A stretch of 64,000 bases of DNA, from the NCBI RefSeq assembly GCF_003696265.1, contig NZ_RFFH01000017.1:1-64000 (forward strand). The letters run 5' to 3'. The position numbers were made by a program, and so were the translations under genes. Each line of letters starts with the position of its first letter. Within the stretch, counting starts at the first letter, position 1. This DNA comes from Nocardia stercoris (GTDB lineage Bacteria > Actinomycetota > Actinomycetes > Mycobacteriales > Mycobacteriaceae). The notes beneath the pieces were generated by a model. The model was not told the DNA's origin, did not search any database, and was given only the letters and a program-made list of their open reading frames with translations. Below are positions 1 through 7,687 of the stretch, one piece after another.

Positions 1-423
1 ACAGCTGAACCAACTACCGGAGACCTCGCCTACATGCCAACGTGGACAGCAACTTTCGCTGAACATGCTGATGGGTTGGCACCGCACAGCGGTGCCAACC
101 CATCATTCACTTCGAAACACTGCCTAGCCGCAAGCGATGTCGCAGCCGGTCAGGACGAGCCCGGCCACGATGTCGGTGGACGTCATCCCCGCGATGTGGC
201 CCTTGTGGCACCGGCCCCGCAGCGGAGAGCTCGTCACGACAGCGATCGAGATCGGTTCCGATAAGGGCCACCTTGCTCGGCAGTCAGAAGCCGCAATCGA
301 GCGTGGATATATCCCGCTCGGGTTCGGTCGCCGTCCAGCGGTCGTGCTCGAGGTCGGTGCCGAGATTGTGCTTTGGCCGCGAAGCGCAGGACAGCGGCTA
401 TGGAGGTCCATCGCTCATGCCGA
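1..423. other. No supported gene
   Basis: Several overlapping short frames are open on both strands, but none gives a protein I recognise and none is clearly favoured. It lies downstream of the PhzF-like gene, whose stop codon is at 424-426. I see no hairpin or repeat that I can support. Confidence 0.4.
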
Positions 424-1083
424 CTATGCGGGCCGAACACGCCCGCCGATCTCGATCCATCCGCCCGGGCGCGGACTCGTTGCGATCTGCGAGCCGCGAC
501 CCTGTCGGATAACCAGTGCGCGGTCCAGTGCGGCGGTCAAGAGAATGGCGGCAGCACCGGTTGCTTCGTCCTCGTCGATGCCGTCGCCGCGGCCAGGGAA
601 TGCACGGGCCCTCACCTCACCGGCGACCTCGTTCTGCCAGGCCCACGCGTAAACCCATTCACCCGGCGGTGGAACCTCTAGTGCATCCACCTCGCCGGCC
701 GAGCCGAACTTCTTCAGTGTGCGCGGCGGTGCCCAGCCGGATTGCGCTGCAATCCAGGTGAATTCACCATCGCGGCGAGCACGGACGCGGCCGGCGCGGG
801 TGGTGAGCTCTGCGGTGTCGAGCAGCCAGGCGGCACCCACGCAGGGATGGCCCGCAAACGGCAACCGCATCGACGGAGTCCAAATGTCGATGACACCGCT
901 GGTCTCGTCATCCACGAACACCGTCTCAGCGAACCCCAGCGTGCGCGCCAGGTGGAGCCGCTCGGCATCGTCCGCGACCGCCGCACCATCGCGAACCACA
1001 CCGAGCTCATTCCCGAACTTCCCATCGGGTCCGCAGAAAACACGCACAACGTCGTAGTCGATCACCGCACCAGTCAACCGCAT
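424..1083 (-). CDS. PhzF-family (phenazine biosynthesis-like) isomerase/epimerase
   Basis: A protein of about 219 residues in the PhzF fold family, cytosolic isomerases related to PhzF and diaminopimelate epimerase. Family signatures are the N-terminal VVRVFCGPDGKFGNELGVV stretch, the central GHPCVGAAWLL motif (usually GHPTVG) and the C-terminal DEATGAAA motif followed by a QGRGS-type end. Classical PhzF proteins have about 280 residues; this matches the shorter actinobacterial branch represented by M. tuberculosis Rv2716. The frame stays open upstream to 1263, but homology begins at the ATG at 1083, so I chose that start. The substrate is unknown. Transcription runs away from the SnoaL-like gene; there is no obvious operon partner. 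Confidence 0.8.
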   Translation of the reverse strand: MRLTGAVIDYDVVRVFCGPDGKFGNELGVVRDGAAVADDAERLHLARTLGFAETVFVDDETSGVIDIWTPSMRLPFAGHPCVGAAWLLDTAELTTRAGRVRARRDGEFTWIAAQSGWAPPRTLKKFGSAGEVDALEVPPPGEWVYAWAWQNEVAGEVRARAFPGRGDGIDEDEATGAAAILLTAALDRALVIRQGRGSQIATSPRPGGWIEIGGRVRPA

Positions 1084-1590
1084 GTCCCGCCCGTGTCCAA
1101 CGCATCCGAAGCCGGTTCGTGCCAGAGCACCTGACCCCGACGGTTTCTCCCCCGGTAGGAAGACCCGAGTCCCGGGGCAGCACAGCGGCTTTGACGATCC
1201 CCCGGGCTGTTTCTCGCAGAGCAGTCCGCGCTCGGCAGTCAGCGCGGCATTGTCCGCGCCCAACGCGCAGCTGACGTCCTCGAGATCGAGGATCCGCGCG
1301 ACCGCCGCGGGTTGATCACCTACCGGGTGAGCGCCGCGATCCGCGCTAGGCCGGTTCAGGCTGCCGCCGTGGACAATCCGCTCGTCGCCGCAGTCGCGCT
1401 CGATCGTCTACTGCGCCTTTTCATCTCCGCGGTCAGCGATCGGATGCATCGCTCGGCGACGGTCTTGGCGCACCAGCGCCGGCCCGGTTCGGGGCGTCGC
1501 GGGCCGGGGTGAGAAGTGCCGCCGGCCACCATGTTCCCGTCATCGCCGATGATCGAGACCGTGCCTGAGGAGCTGTAGGTGCATGAGCGG
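1084..1590. other. Intergenic, nothing recognised
   Basis: About 500 bases between the PhzF-like gene and the SnoaL-like gene, both on the minus strand. Minus-strand frames stay open for long stretches, as they do throughout this GC-rich DNA, but their translations resemble no family I know. A decayed gene cannot be excluded. Confidence 0.4.
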
Positions 1591-2028
1591 CTACCCGACG
1601 AGCCCCTGGTTGCCGTCACCCCAGGTCGCGGTCATGACGACCGCCGCGATCTTCCATGTCTCGCCGGTGCGGGTCAGCTCGAAACGGTAGATCCCGCCCA
1701 GGGTCCACAGCGATGCCCCGAGCGGCGTGCCCTTGCGATGCGTGGCCTGAAAGGCCGCAGTGCAGACGGCAGCGTCGCCGGCGACGGTCACCAGATGGTT
1801 GGTGATCAGGTGCTGGGTAGCCTCGAATCGGCCCAGCGCCTGCGCCCAGGCGCTGCCGATCTGTTCAGGTGACACGGTCACCGGTTCGCCGCCGTTGAGG
1901 CTGGTGTAGTCCAGGACGGTCGCGTCGGCGAAGATCTCGCCCAGCCGCTCACATTCCCGGTGATCGGCGTACCAGGCCATGCGAGTGCAGGTCTCGATGA
2001 TGTCCAGCCGATCCTGGGTCGATGCCAT
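1591..2028 (-). CDS. SnoaL-like / nuclear transport factor 2-like protein
   Basis: A 145-residue alpha+beta barrel protein of the SnoaL-like type. The N-terminus (RLDIIETCTRMAWYADHREC) is the usual helix leading to a residue pattern for a small-molecule pocket, followed by FADATVLDYTSLNGGEPV and a C-terminal strand pair (GGIYRFELTRTGETWKI). Members act as small cyclases, isomerases or ligand-binding proteins, and the substrate cannot be read from sequence. It is divergent from the hydrolase gene starting at 2126 and shares a promoter region of about 100 bases with it, which suggests joint control of this gene and the hydrolase-MFS-epimerase run. The start is an ATG at 2028. Confidence 0.8.
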   Translation of the reverse strand: MASTQDRLDIIETCTRMAWYADHRECERLGEIFADATVLDYTSLNGGEPVTVSPEQIGSAWAQALGRFEATQHLITNHLVTVAGDAAVCTAAFQATHRKGTPLGASLWTLGGIYRFELTRTGETWKIAAVVMTATWGDGNQGLVG

Positions 2029-2125
2029 GATGGCTCGACGACTCCGGACAGCGGACTGGTAATCGCTGACAGGGCGGTATCAGCGGGCGCGGCCATCCTT
2101 GGCTGCGTCCGTCTGAAAGGAAACC

Positions 2126-3220
2126 ATGAGACTCGAGCAGCAGCCGGCGTCCGCGACCTCGTCGATCCGCATCCGGCCGACGACCGTCGGCATGGGCGAG
2201 ATAGCCGACCCGAGCCAGTACTCCCTGCCGGCGAACCCGGCGAATCTGCTGCGCGCCGATCCAGCGCGGCGTGCAGCGGTGTCATTCCGCGGCGACGGGG
2301 TCACGCTCGCGGGCCATCTGTACCGCCCGCCCACCGTCGCCGTCGGCGAGCCCACGCCAGGTGTGGTGATGTGCGGGCCGATCAGCAGTGTCAAGGAACA
2401 AACGCTACCGCACTACGCCGAGCGATTCAGCGCCGCGGGCTACACGGTGCTGACCTTCGATCCACGCAATTTCGGTGAGAGCGAAGGGGCACCGCGCTTT
2501 CGCTACGACCCGAACCAGGTCATCGCCGACTACTCCTGCGCCGTAAGCTATCTGATCACCCGCTCCGACATCGATCCGGAGAACGTCGCGGCCGTGGGCG
2601 TGTGCATGGGTGGCGGGTACGCGGTGTCGCTGGGCGCGCGCGACAAACGGCTCAAGGCTGTGGTTTCCATTGCCGGCGGCTACGACATCGGCGGCACTTT
2701 CCAGCAGTTCCTGGGCGTCGAGGGGTTCGCCGCCTATCTCCGGCAGGTCAACGATCTGGTACAGCGGCAGTACGAAACCGGTGAGATCGCCTACATCCCC
2801 ACGATCGCGGAGGCACTCACGGACCGGGTTCCGGTGGCGGTCATGCCGAATCCGGAGGCCTTCAGCTACTACGACCGCACCGGCCGCGACGAGGCACCGA
2901 ATTGGTCGCGCACGCTGACCGCCGACTCGCTCGAGTCGTACTTCGGCTACAACTCGGTAATCCATGCCCCGCTCGTGGCGCCGACCCCGCTGCAGATCAT
3001 CCACGGCACCACCGACACTGCGCTGCTGCCCGAACACGCCCAGCGGGTATACGACGCCGCCCAGGGCGCGAAGGAACTCGTCTGGCTCGACACTCACAAT
3101 CACATCGAGCTCTACGACCAGGACCCGTATGTGAGCGCGGCCGCCGGCCACGCACTGCGCTGGCTGGACCGGTATCTCGGCGCCGAATCGCCTGTCCAGG
3201 AACAGGACCTGCGGCTATGA
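2126..3220 (+). CDS. Alpha/beta hydrolase with cysteine nucleophile elbow
   Basis: A 364-residue alpha/beta hydrolase. The nucleophile elbow reads VGVCMGGGYA, so the residue in the usual serine position is cysteine, as in dienelactone hydrolase and in YcjY-type proteins with GICAGG elbows. The conserved FDPRNFGESEG segment lies upstream of it, and an IIHGTTDTALLP strand-loop carries the likely catalytic acid, with a histidine in THNHIELYDQ near the end. The first 40 residues are an extension of unknown role. The stop overlaps the next start (ATGA at 3217-3220), so it is probably translated together with the MFS pump. The substrate is unknown; xenobiotic ester or lactone cleavage is a guess. 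Confidence 0.85.
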   Translation: MRLEQQPASATSSIRIRPTTVGMGEIADPSQYSLPANPANLLRADPARRAAVSFRGDGVTLAGHLYRPPTVAVGEPTPGVVMCGPISSVKEQTLPHYAERFSAAGYTVLTFDPRNFGESEGAPRFRYDPNQVIADYSCAVSYLITRSDIDPENVAAVGVCMGGGYAVSLGARDKRLKAVVSIAGGYDIGGTFQQFLGVEGFAAYLRQVNDLVQRQYETGEIAYIPTIAEALTDRVPVAVMPNPEAFSYYDRTGRDEAPNWSRTLTADSLESYFGYNSVIHAPLVAPTPLQIIHGTTDTALLPEHAQRVYDAAQGAKELVWLDTHNHIELYDQDPYVSAAAGHALRWLDRYLGAESPVQEQDLRL

Positions 3221-4410
3221 CTTTCGACTCCACAGTGTCGGCCCAGGTTCGGCACGATTCCCCCGCCTCGGTCCGGAACTGGCTCGCGGTGGCCGCGGTG
3301 GCCACCGCTACCTTCGCGATGGTCACCGTCGAGGCGATGCCGGTGGGCCTGCTGACGCCCCTCGGCCACACCTTCGGCGTGTCGGCGGGCGCGGTCGCCC
3401 TGACTGTCACCTTGCCCGGGCTGGTGGCCTCGGTCGCCGCGCCGGTGCTGCCCATCGCGATCGGGCAGCTCGACCGGCGGCTGGTGCTGCTCGGTCTGCT
3501 GGGACTCATGCTGGCCGCGACCGTGGTCTCGGCCTCGGCACCCGACTTCGGCATCCTGCTCGCGGCGCGTGCGGTCGTCGGTGTCGCCATCGGCGGATTC
3601 TGGGCGCTGGCAGCCTCCTGTGCGATCAGATTGGTTCCACCGCACCATATTCCGCGGGCGACGTCGTTGGCCTTCGGCGGGGCGACGGTGGCGAACGTAT
3701 TGGGCGTTCCGGCCGCGACACTCATCGGCAACTCGAGCAGCTGGCGGGTGGCGTTCCTCGTCGTGGCCGGATTCGGCGCCGTGGTGACCGTAGCCCTGGG
3801 TGCGCTACTGCCGCGACTACCCGCCGAAACCGCGGTGTCCCTTCGAGAGCTGCTGCGGCAGTTGCGCATCCCGGCCGTCCGAGCGGGCGTGATCGCGACC
3901 TTCCTGCTCGTCGGCGCCCATTGGGCGGCCTTCACCTTCATCCGCCCAGCGCTGCAGGATCTTTCGGGCCTCAGCGGCGCGGCCATCGGACCGGCCCAGC
4001 TGGGATTCGGCGTCGCCGGAGTTCTGGGCACCTTCGTGGGCGGCTCGGCCGCGGCGCGTGACCCCCGTCGTGCACTCGTCTGGGCGGCGACGCTCCTGAC
4101 GGCCGCATTGGCACTGTTCCGGATCGTCGGCACCACGCCGGTCGGTGGCATCGCGATCCTGCTCGTCTGGGGCGTGGCGTTCGGCGCGATCCCCGTCGGC
4201 GTGCAGTCCTGGATCCTGCGGGCCGCGCCCGGCAATGCCGAGGCCGCCACAGCCCTGAACACCTCCCTCTACAACCTCGCCGTTGCGCTCGGCGCGTTGA
4301 TCGGAGGCATTGTCGTCGATGCGACATCCGTCAGCGGTGTGCTGATCGCCGGCGCGGCCTTCGCCGCCGCCGCCGTCGCCGCCGTCATGCTCGGAGGCCG
4401 TTCACGATGA
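3217..4410 (+). CDS. MFS drug/metabolite efflux transporter (DHA1-like)
   Basis: A 397-residue integral membrane protein with about 12 hydrophobic segments, typical of the 12-TM major facilitator family. The ATG at 3217 overlaps the hydrolase stop codon, which fixes the start and implies translational coupling. The first TM segment begins near residue 25 (WLAVAAVATATFAMVTVEAM) and the loop between TM2 and TM3 contains LDRRLVLLGLL in place of the canonical GxLaDRxGRR motif. The resemblance is to AraJ/YdhP-type sugar or drug exporters. It probably exports a product or substrate of the neighbouring hydrolase; that link rests on gene order only. Confidence 0.85.
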   Translation: MTFDSTVSAQVRHDSPASVRNWLAVAAVATATFAMVTVEAMPVGLLTPLGHTFGVSAGAVALTVTLPGLVASVAAPVLPIAIGQLDRRLVLLGLLGLMLAATVVSASAPDFGILLAARAVVGVAIGGFWALAASCAIRLVPPHHIPRATSLAFGGATVANVLGVPAATLIGNSSSWRVAFLVVAGFGAVVTVALGALLPRLPAETAVSLRELLRQLRIPAVRAGVIATFLLVGAHWAAFTFIRPALQDLSGLSGAAIGPAQLGFGVAGVLGTFVGGSAAARDPRRALVWAATLLTAALALFRIVGTTPVGGIAILLVWGVAFGAIPVGVQSWILRAAPGNAEAATALNTSLYNLAVALGALIGGIVVDATSVSGVLIAGAAFAAAAVAAVMLGGRSR

Positions 4411-4502
4411 ACACGATCGAGGCATGCATCGGCGCCGACCGGGCCGCGGTGGTCCCCGGCGCGGTCACCGGCACGGCCCTGCGCGAACTTCACGACTACT
4501 GA
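4407..4502 (+). CDS. Small coupled ORF, 31 residues, unknown
   Basis: An ATG at 4407 overlaps the MFS stop (ATGA), and a 31-codon frame with GC-rich third positions runs to 4502. The sequence ends in TALRELHDY and resembles nothing I know. It may be a genuine coupled micro-ORF or the leftover start of a deleted gene. The geometry is good but the coding evidence is thin. Confidence 0.3.
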   Translation: MNTIEACIGADRAAVVPGAVTGTALRELHDY

Positions 4503-4540
4503 TCATCCTGTCGAAATCTGTTCTGGAGGAATGAAATATC

Positions 4541-5416
4541 ATGCGCATTCTCGTCGTCGGCGCCACCGGTTACCTGGGTTCGGCTGTCGCGGAACGACTA
4601 TCGAAACTCGGCCACGAGGTCGTAGCACTGGTCCGACCCGGAGGGACCGAGCCGAACGACCGTTACGAGCTGCGGATCGGAGACCTGACCGATCCGCACT
4701 CACTCCTGGCCGCGGTGACACCGGACATCGACGTGGTCATCGACGTGGCCACACCCAGCGGCGACGCCGACACCGACGCCGCGGCCATCGACGCGCTGAC
4801 CCGCCCGCTGCGAGGCACCGGCCGAGCCTTCGTCTACACCAGCGGGGTCTGGGTACTGGGCGCCACCGCAGGTGAGACAGCCGATGAGCACTCACCGACC
4901 AATCCCATCCCGATCGTGAGCTATCGGCCCATGATCGAAGACCAGGTGCTTGCCCTCGCCCGATCCGGCGTTCGCGCGACCGTCATCCGCCCCGGAATCA
5001 TTCACGGCCGCAACGGCGGAATCCCTTCGCTGCTGGTCGATCTGGCCCGCAAACACGGCGCCCCGGTGATCATCGCCGACGAGTCGGTGCGCTGGCCGAT
5101 GGTTCACATCGACGATCTCACCGACCTGTTCGCCACGGTCATCGAGAAGGCGCCCGCCGGAACGATCTGGCACGGCGTCACCGAATCCGCCGTCCCGGTC
5201 CGTGACCTTGCGATCGCCGTGGGCCGGGCAGCGGGAGTGACGGCCGCCCCGCGGCTGTGGGACCTCGACCAGGCCGAGGCCGAACTGGGCGCACCCTTCG
5301 CCGACGCCTTGGCCCTCGATCAATCCGTCAGCGCCCGGTCCACCCGCGACCTCCTGCCCTGGCAGCCCCAAGGCCCCACCGCGGTCTCCGACATTCAAGA
5401 CGGCTCCTACCGCTGA
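4541..5416 (+). CDS. NAD(P)-dependent epimerase/dehydratase-like (extended SDR/NmrA-type)
   Basis: A 291-residue Rossmann protein. It opens with MRILVVGATGYLGSAVAERL, giving the nucleotide-binding GATGYLG motif at residues 7-13, and continues with DLTDPHSLLAAV and a YTSGVWVLG strand typical of extended short-chain dehydrogenases of the epimerase/NmrA group. SYRPMIEDQVL may replace the YxxxK catalytic pair, which I do not see clearly, so it may be a sensor or an atypical reductase. A GGAGG box lies 12 bases upstream of the ATG. It follows the hydrolase and MFS genes in the same direction and is closed by the hairpin at 5521-5563, so the three probably form one unit. Confidence 0.82.
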   Translation: MRILVVGATGYLGSAVAERLSKLGHEVVALVRPGGTEPNDRYELRIGDLTDPHSLLAAVTPDIDVVIDVATPSGDADTDAAAIDALTRPLRGTGRAFVYTSGVWVLGATAGETADEHSPTNPIPIVSYRPMIEDQVLALARSGVRATVIRPGIIHGRNGGIPSLLVDLARKHGAPVIIADESVRWPMVHIDDLTDLFATVIEKAPAGTIWHGVTESAVPVRDLAIAVGRAAGVTAAPRLWDLDQAEAELGAPFADALALDQSVSARSTRDLLPWQPQGPTAVSDIQDGSYR

Positions 5417-5520
5417 AGCTCCAGCCGCCCCAGGCATACCGGCGGGCCCTGCTCATCGTCACCGCAGCGGTCCAGGCTCCTTGATTCGACCGAACGCCGC
5501 TTCGACCTGAGTCATCCCCG

Positions 5521-5563
5521 TCGCTGCGATACCCGGTCAGCTCTCGACCGGGTATCGCAGCGA
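5521..5563 (+). terminator. Strong hairpin, likely transcription terminator
   Basis: Perfect 17-base arms (5521-5537 and 5547-5563) flank a 9-base loop. The stem begins TCGCTGCGATACCCGGT. It lies about 105 bases after the epimerase stop. There is no T-run, as is common for actinobacterial terminators. Confidence 0.75.
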
Positions 5564-5627
5564 GGTCCTGAACCGACTCATTGGCCCAGCGGCGGGGCCT
5601 ACAGGCTGGTTGGGGCCTGTGTGGCCA

Positions 5628-5888
5628 TCATTTCCGCAGGTCGATCCGTGTGTATAGCGGATGTGTCCCCCTCCGGACACCAGTGTCAACCACACGAGCA
5701 ATGGCGGCCACATCGGCCGCCATTCCTGTGTGCGACTTACGGATCTGCAGGTCGAGCGCATCGTAGATGCGGGCACGCTCCGAGGGTCTGCCCGAGTTCA
5801 GAACCGCTGCGATGTCACCGAACGAGTCGACCAGCTTGTCCAGCTCGACCGCACGCAACGGGACCACATGGGGCAAGTTGACCAGTTC
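5628..5888 (-). pseudogene. Serine recombinase C-terminal remnant (tentative)
   Basis: About 87 codons open on the minus strand carry LDKLVDSFGDIAAVL followed by ERARIYDALDLQI. This resembles the extreme C-terminus of large serine recombinases, where a LxxLGDIxxVL helix precedes a YxxLGLxLTY segment. There is no upstream catalytic or zinc-ribbon part; the frame instead runs into unrelated sequence overlapping a DUF1275 remnant. I take it as the tail of a lost mobile-element recombinase. The match is by motif memory only, so confidence is moderate. Confidence 0.4.
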
Positions 5889-5911
5889 GCTCGCCCGGCT
5901 GCCGGGCGGCA

Positions 5912-6067
5912 CACCAGCCGGCGCCACGGCCGACGCGCGACCTCGCCACCGGCCGCGGCGATTCCGGTGAGGGTGAGGGTAAGCACCGCCGTGGTCAGGT
6001 CCGGGATCGCCAAGGCGCGGGCGGTGGCGTTCTGCAGCCCGAGGGCGGTGCCCAGGCACAGGATCGG
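5912..6067 (-). pseudogene. DUF1275 (YoaK-type) membrane protein remnant
   Basis: About 52 codons on the minus strand read GTALGLQNATARALAIPDLT followed by TAVLTLTLTGIAAAGGE. That is the signature of DUF1275 membrane proteins (usual pattern: GLQNAxxRRLxVPDLTTTVLTLTLTGLAAD). The rest of the roughly 220-residue protein is missing, and the frame differs from the recombinase-like remnant on its left. It is therefore an internal fragment of a dead gene. It lies just upstream of, and in the opposite direction to, the MFS gene at 6323. Confidence 0.6.
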
Positions 6068-6322
6068 CGGCGTCGGCGAAGTCGCCGACATCGCCCGGCT
6101 GAACTTGCGCAACATCCCACGCCCGTGATCGGCCCGAGCGCCGGATCGCGTCCTCGGGCCGGACCGGCACCGGACCTCGGTTGCCTGCCGTACCGTCGCC
6201 GTCGTGCTCCCCACCTCAGGGGACGTACGCTCGGCGGAAACTGCCGCGGAGCCGCTCGGCGTAGCCGACAAACCAGTGGATCATCGGCACGCCGATCGTC
6301 GCTGGGTGAAGGGAATGTCGGA

Positions 6323-7627
6323 ATGGATCGCGAGGGACTTCAGGTGGTGCCCGAGGCCGCGGGACCGCCGGTTCGGAAGCCCCGGGCAGCCGCTTTCCGG
6401 GCATTGCGGGCACAGCCGTTCCGCTGGTACTTCGCTGGACAGATCGCTTCGGCCAGCGGCACATTCGTGCAGGCAACCGCGATCGGCTGGATGGTGTTGC
6501 AGCTGACCGGATCACCGTCCGCGCTGGGACTGGTGTTGGCAACCGGTGGCATCCCCCCGCTGCTGCTCGGCCCGTGGGGTGGAGTGCTTGTCGACCGTTT
6601 CGACCTGCGCCGGTTACTGATCGGCACGCAAGCGATCTCCGCGGCACTCGCTCTCGCGCTGTGGATACCGGCGGTGCTGGGTACGGTGAGTGTGCCGTTG
6701 GTCGTCGCGGTGATGTTGCTCGGAGGGGTTGTGCAGATCGTCGACGCACCAGCCCGGCAGGCGATCGTCGGCCGGCTCGTGCCCCCGGGTGACCTGTCCA
6801 GCGCGGTGAGCCTGAACGGCGTGGTCATGAACGGCGCCCGGGTCGTCGGCCCCGCGATCGCCGGCGTGCTGATCGCCACCGTGGGAACCACACCATGTTT
6901 CGCCATCAACGCGGTCTCCTACGTCGCGGTCATTGCCGTGCTGTTCCTGGTCCGGCCGATCGACGACATCGCGGGCGGACACTCGCCGGGCGGATTGGCG
7001 GAGGCGCTGCGGTACGCCCGCAGCCGACAGCAGCTGTGGCTGCCGCTGGCTATGATGGGCCTGGTCGGACTGCTGTCGTTCAACTTCCCGGTCGTGCTGC
7101 CGGTCCTGGCGGAACGCACATTTCACGCCGGGGGCGGTGGCTACGGCTTGCTGTCGACCGTCCTGAGCGTCGGGTCGGTGGTGGGTTCCCTGGGTGTCGG
7201 GCTGATCCGGCATCCACGGCGCATCTATCTGGTCGCCGCCGCGACGGCGTTCGGGTTCTGCCTCGCCGCCACCGCGGTCGCGCCGAACGCGACGACGGCG
7301 TGCCTGGCGCTGGTCGCGACCGGCGTGAGTGGCTTCTGTTTCGTCACACTGGCTTCCACCGCGATCCAATTGCACGCCGACCCCCGCTACCGTGGCCGGA
7401 TCATGGCCCTGTGGGTGTTCGTGTTCCTCGGCACCACGCCGATCGGCAGCATCCTCACCGGCTGGATCTGCGACACCACCGGTCCCCGCGCCGCGCTGCT
7501 CGTCGCGGCTGCCGCTGCCCTTATCGCCGCGGCTGCCGCAGCGGCGGTCCACACTCCGCCCCATCCGGACGATCACAGCGATGCTCGCACGCCTGGACCG
7601 GAGATTCCCGAACCAACCCGCAAGTGA
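6323..7627 (+). CDS. MFS exporter, EntS-like (MFS_3 group)
   Basis: A 434-residue membrane transporter. After a 25-residue basic N-terminus the first TM segment starts at FRWYFAGQIASASGTFVQATAIGW, the hallmark of the EntS-like MFS_3 group. The motif A loop reads GGVLVDRFDLRRLL, and VDAPARQAIVGRLVPPGDLSSAVSLNG is the typical TM4-5 loop of this branch. The frame is open from 6125, but the ATG at 6323 has GAAGGGA about nine bases upstream and begins just before the conserved region. Members export siderophores, macrolides or other small molecules. The oxidoreductase gene starts 60 bases downstream, probably in the same transcript. Confidence 0.88.
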   Translation: MDREGLQVVPEAAGPPVRKPRAAAFRALRAQPFRWYFAGQIASASGTFVQATAIGWMVLQLTGSPSALGLVLATGGIPPLLLGPWGGVLVDRFDLRRLLIGTQAISAALALALWIPAVLGTVSVPLVVAVMLLGGVVQIVDAPARQAIVGRLVPPGDLSSAVSLNGVVMNGARVVGPAIAGVLIATVGTTPCFAINAVSYVAVIAVLFLVRPIDDIAGGHSPGGLAEALRYARSRQQLWLPLAMMGLVGLLSFNFPVVLPVLAERTFHAGGGGYGLLSTVLSVGSVVGSLGVGLIRHPRRIYLVAAATAFGFCLAATAVAPNATTACLALVATGVSGFCFVTLASTAIQLHADPRYRGRIMALWVFVFLGTTPIGSILTGWICDTTGPRAALLVAAAAALIAAAAAAAVHTPPHPDDHSDARTPGPEIPEPTRK

Positions 7628-7687
7628 TGGCCGAGACCGGCGGCGTGCCGAAGAATCATCAGCGACACGCGACGGCAGAGAGGGACC

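Noticed and set aside
137..652. Plus-strand frame of 171 codons at the left end
   Set aside because: Its 3' half lies opposite the PhzF-like gene and its product shows no recognisable motif; it is a shadow frame of GC-rich DNA.
1354..1619. Minus-strand frame of 87 codons between the PhzF and SnoaL genes, considered as a decayed regulator
   Set aside because: No helix-turn-helix or other motif could be identified in any frame.
2997..4262. Minus-strand frame of 421 codons opposite the hydrolase and MFS genes
   Set aside because: The product is Thr/Ala/Pro/Arg-rich without domains, while the plus strand encodes clear family proteins.
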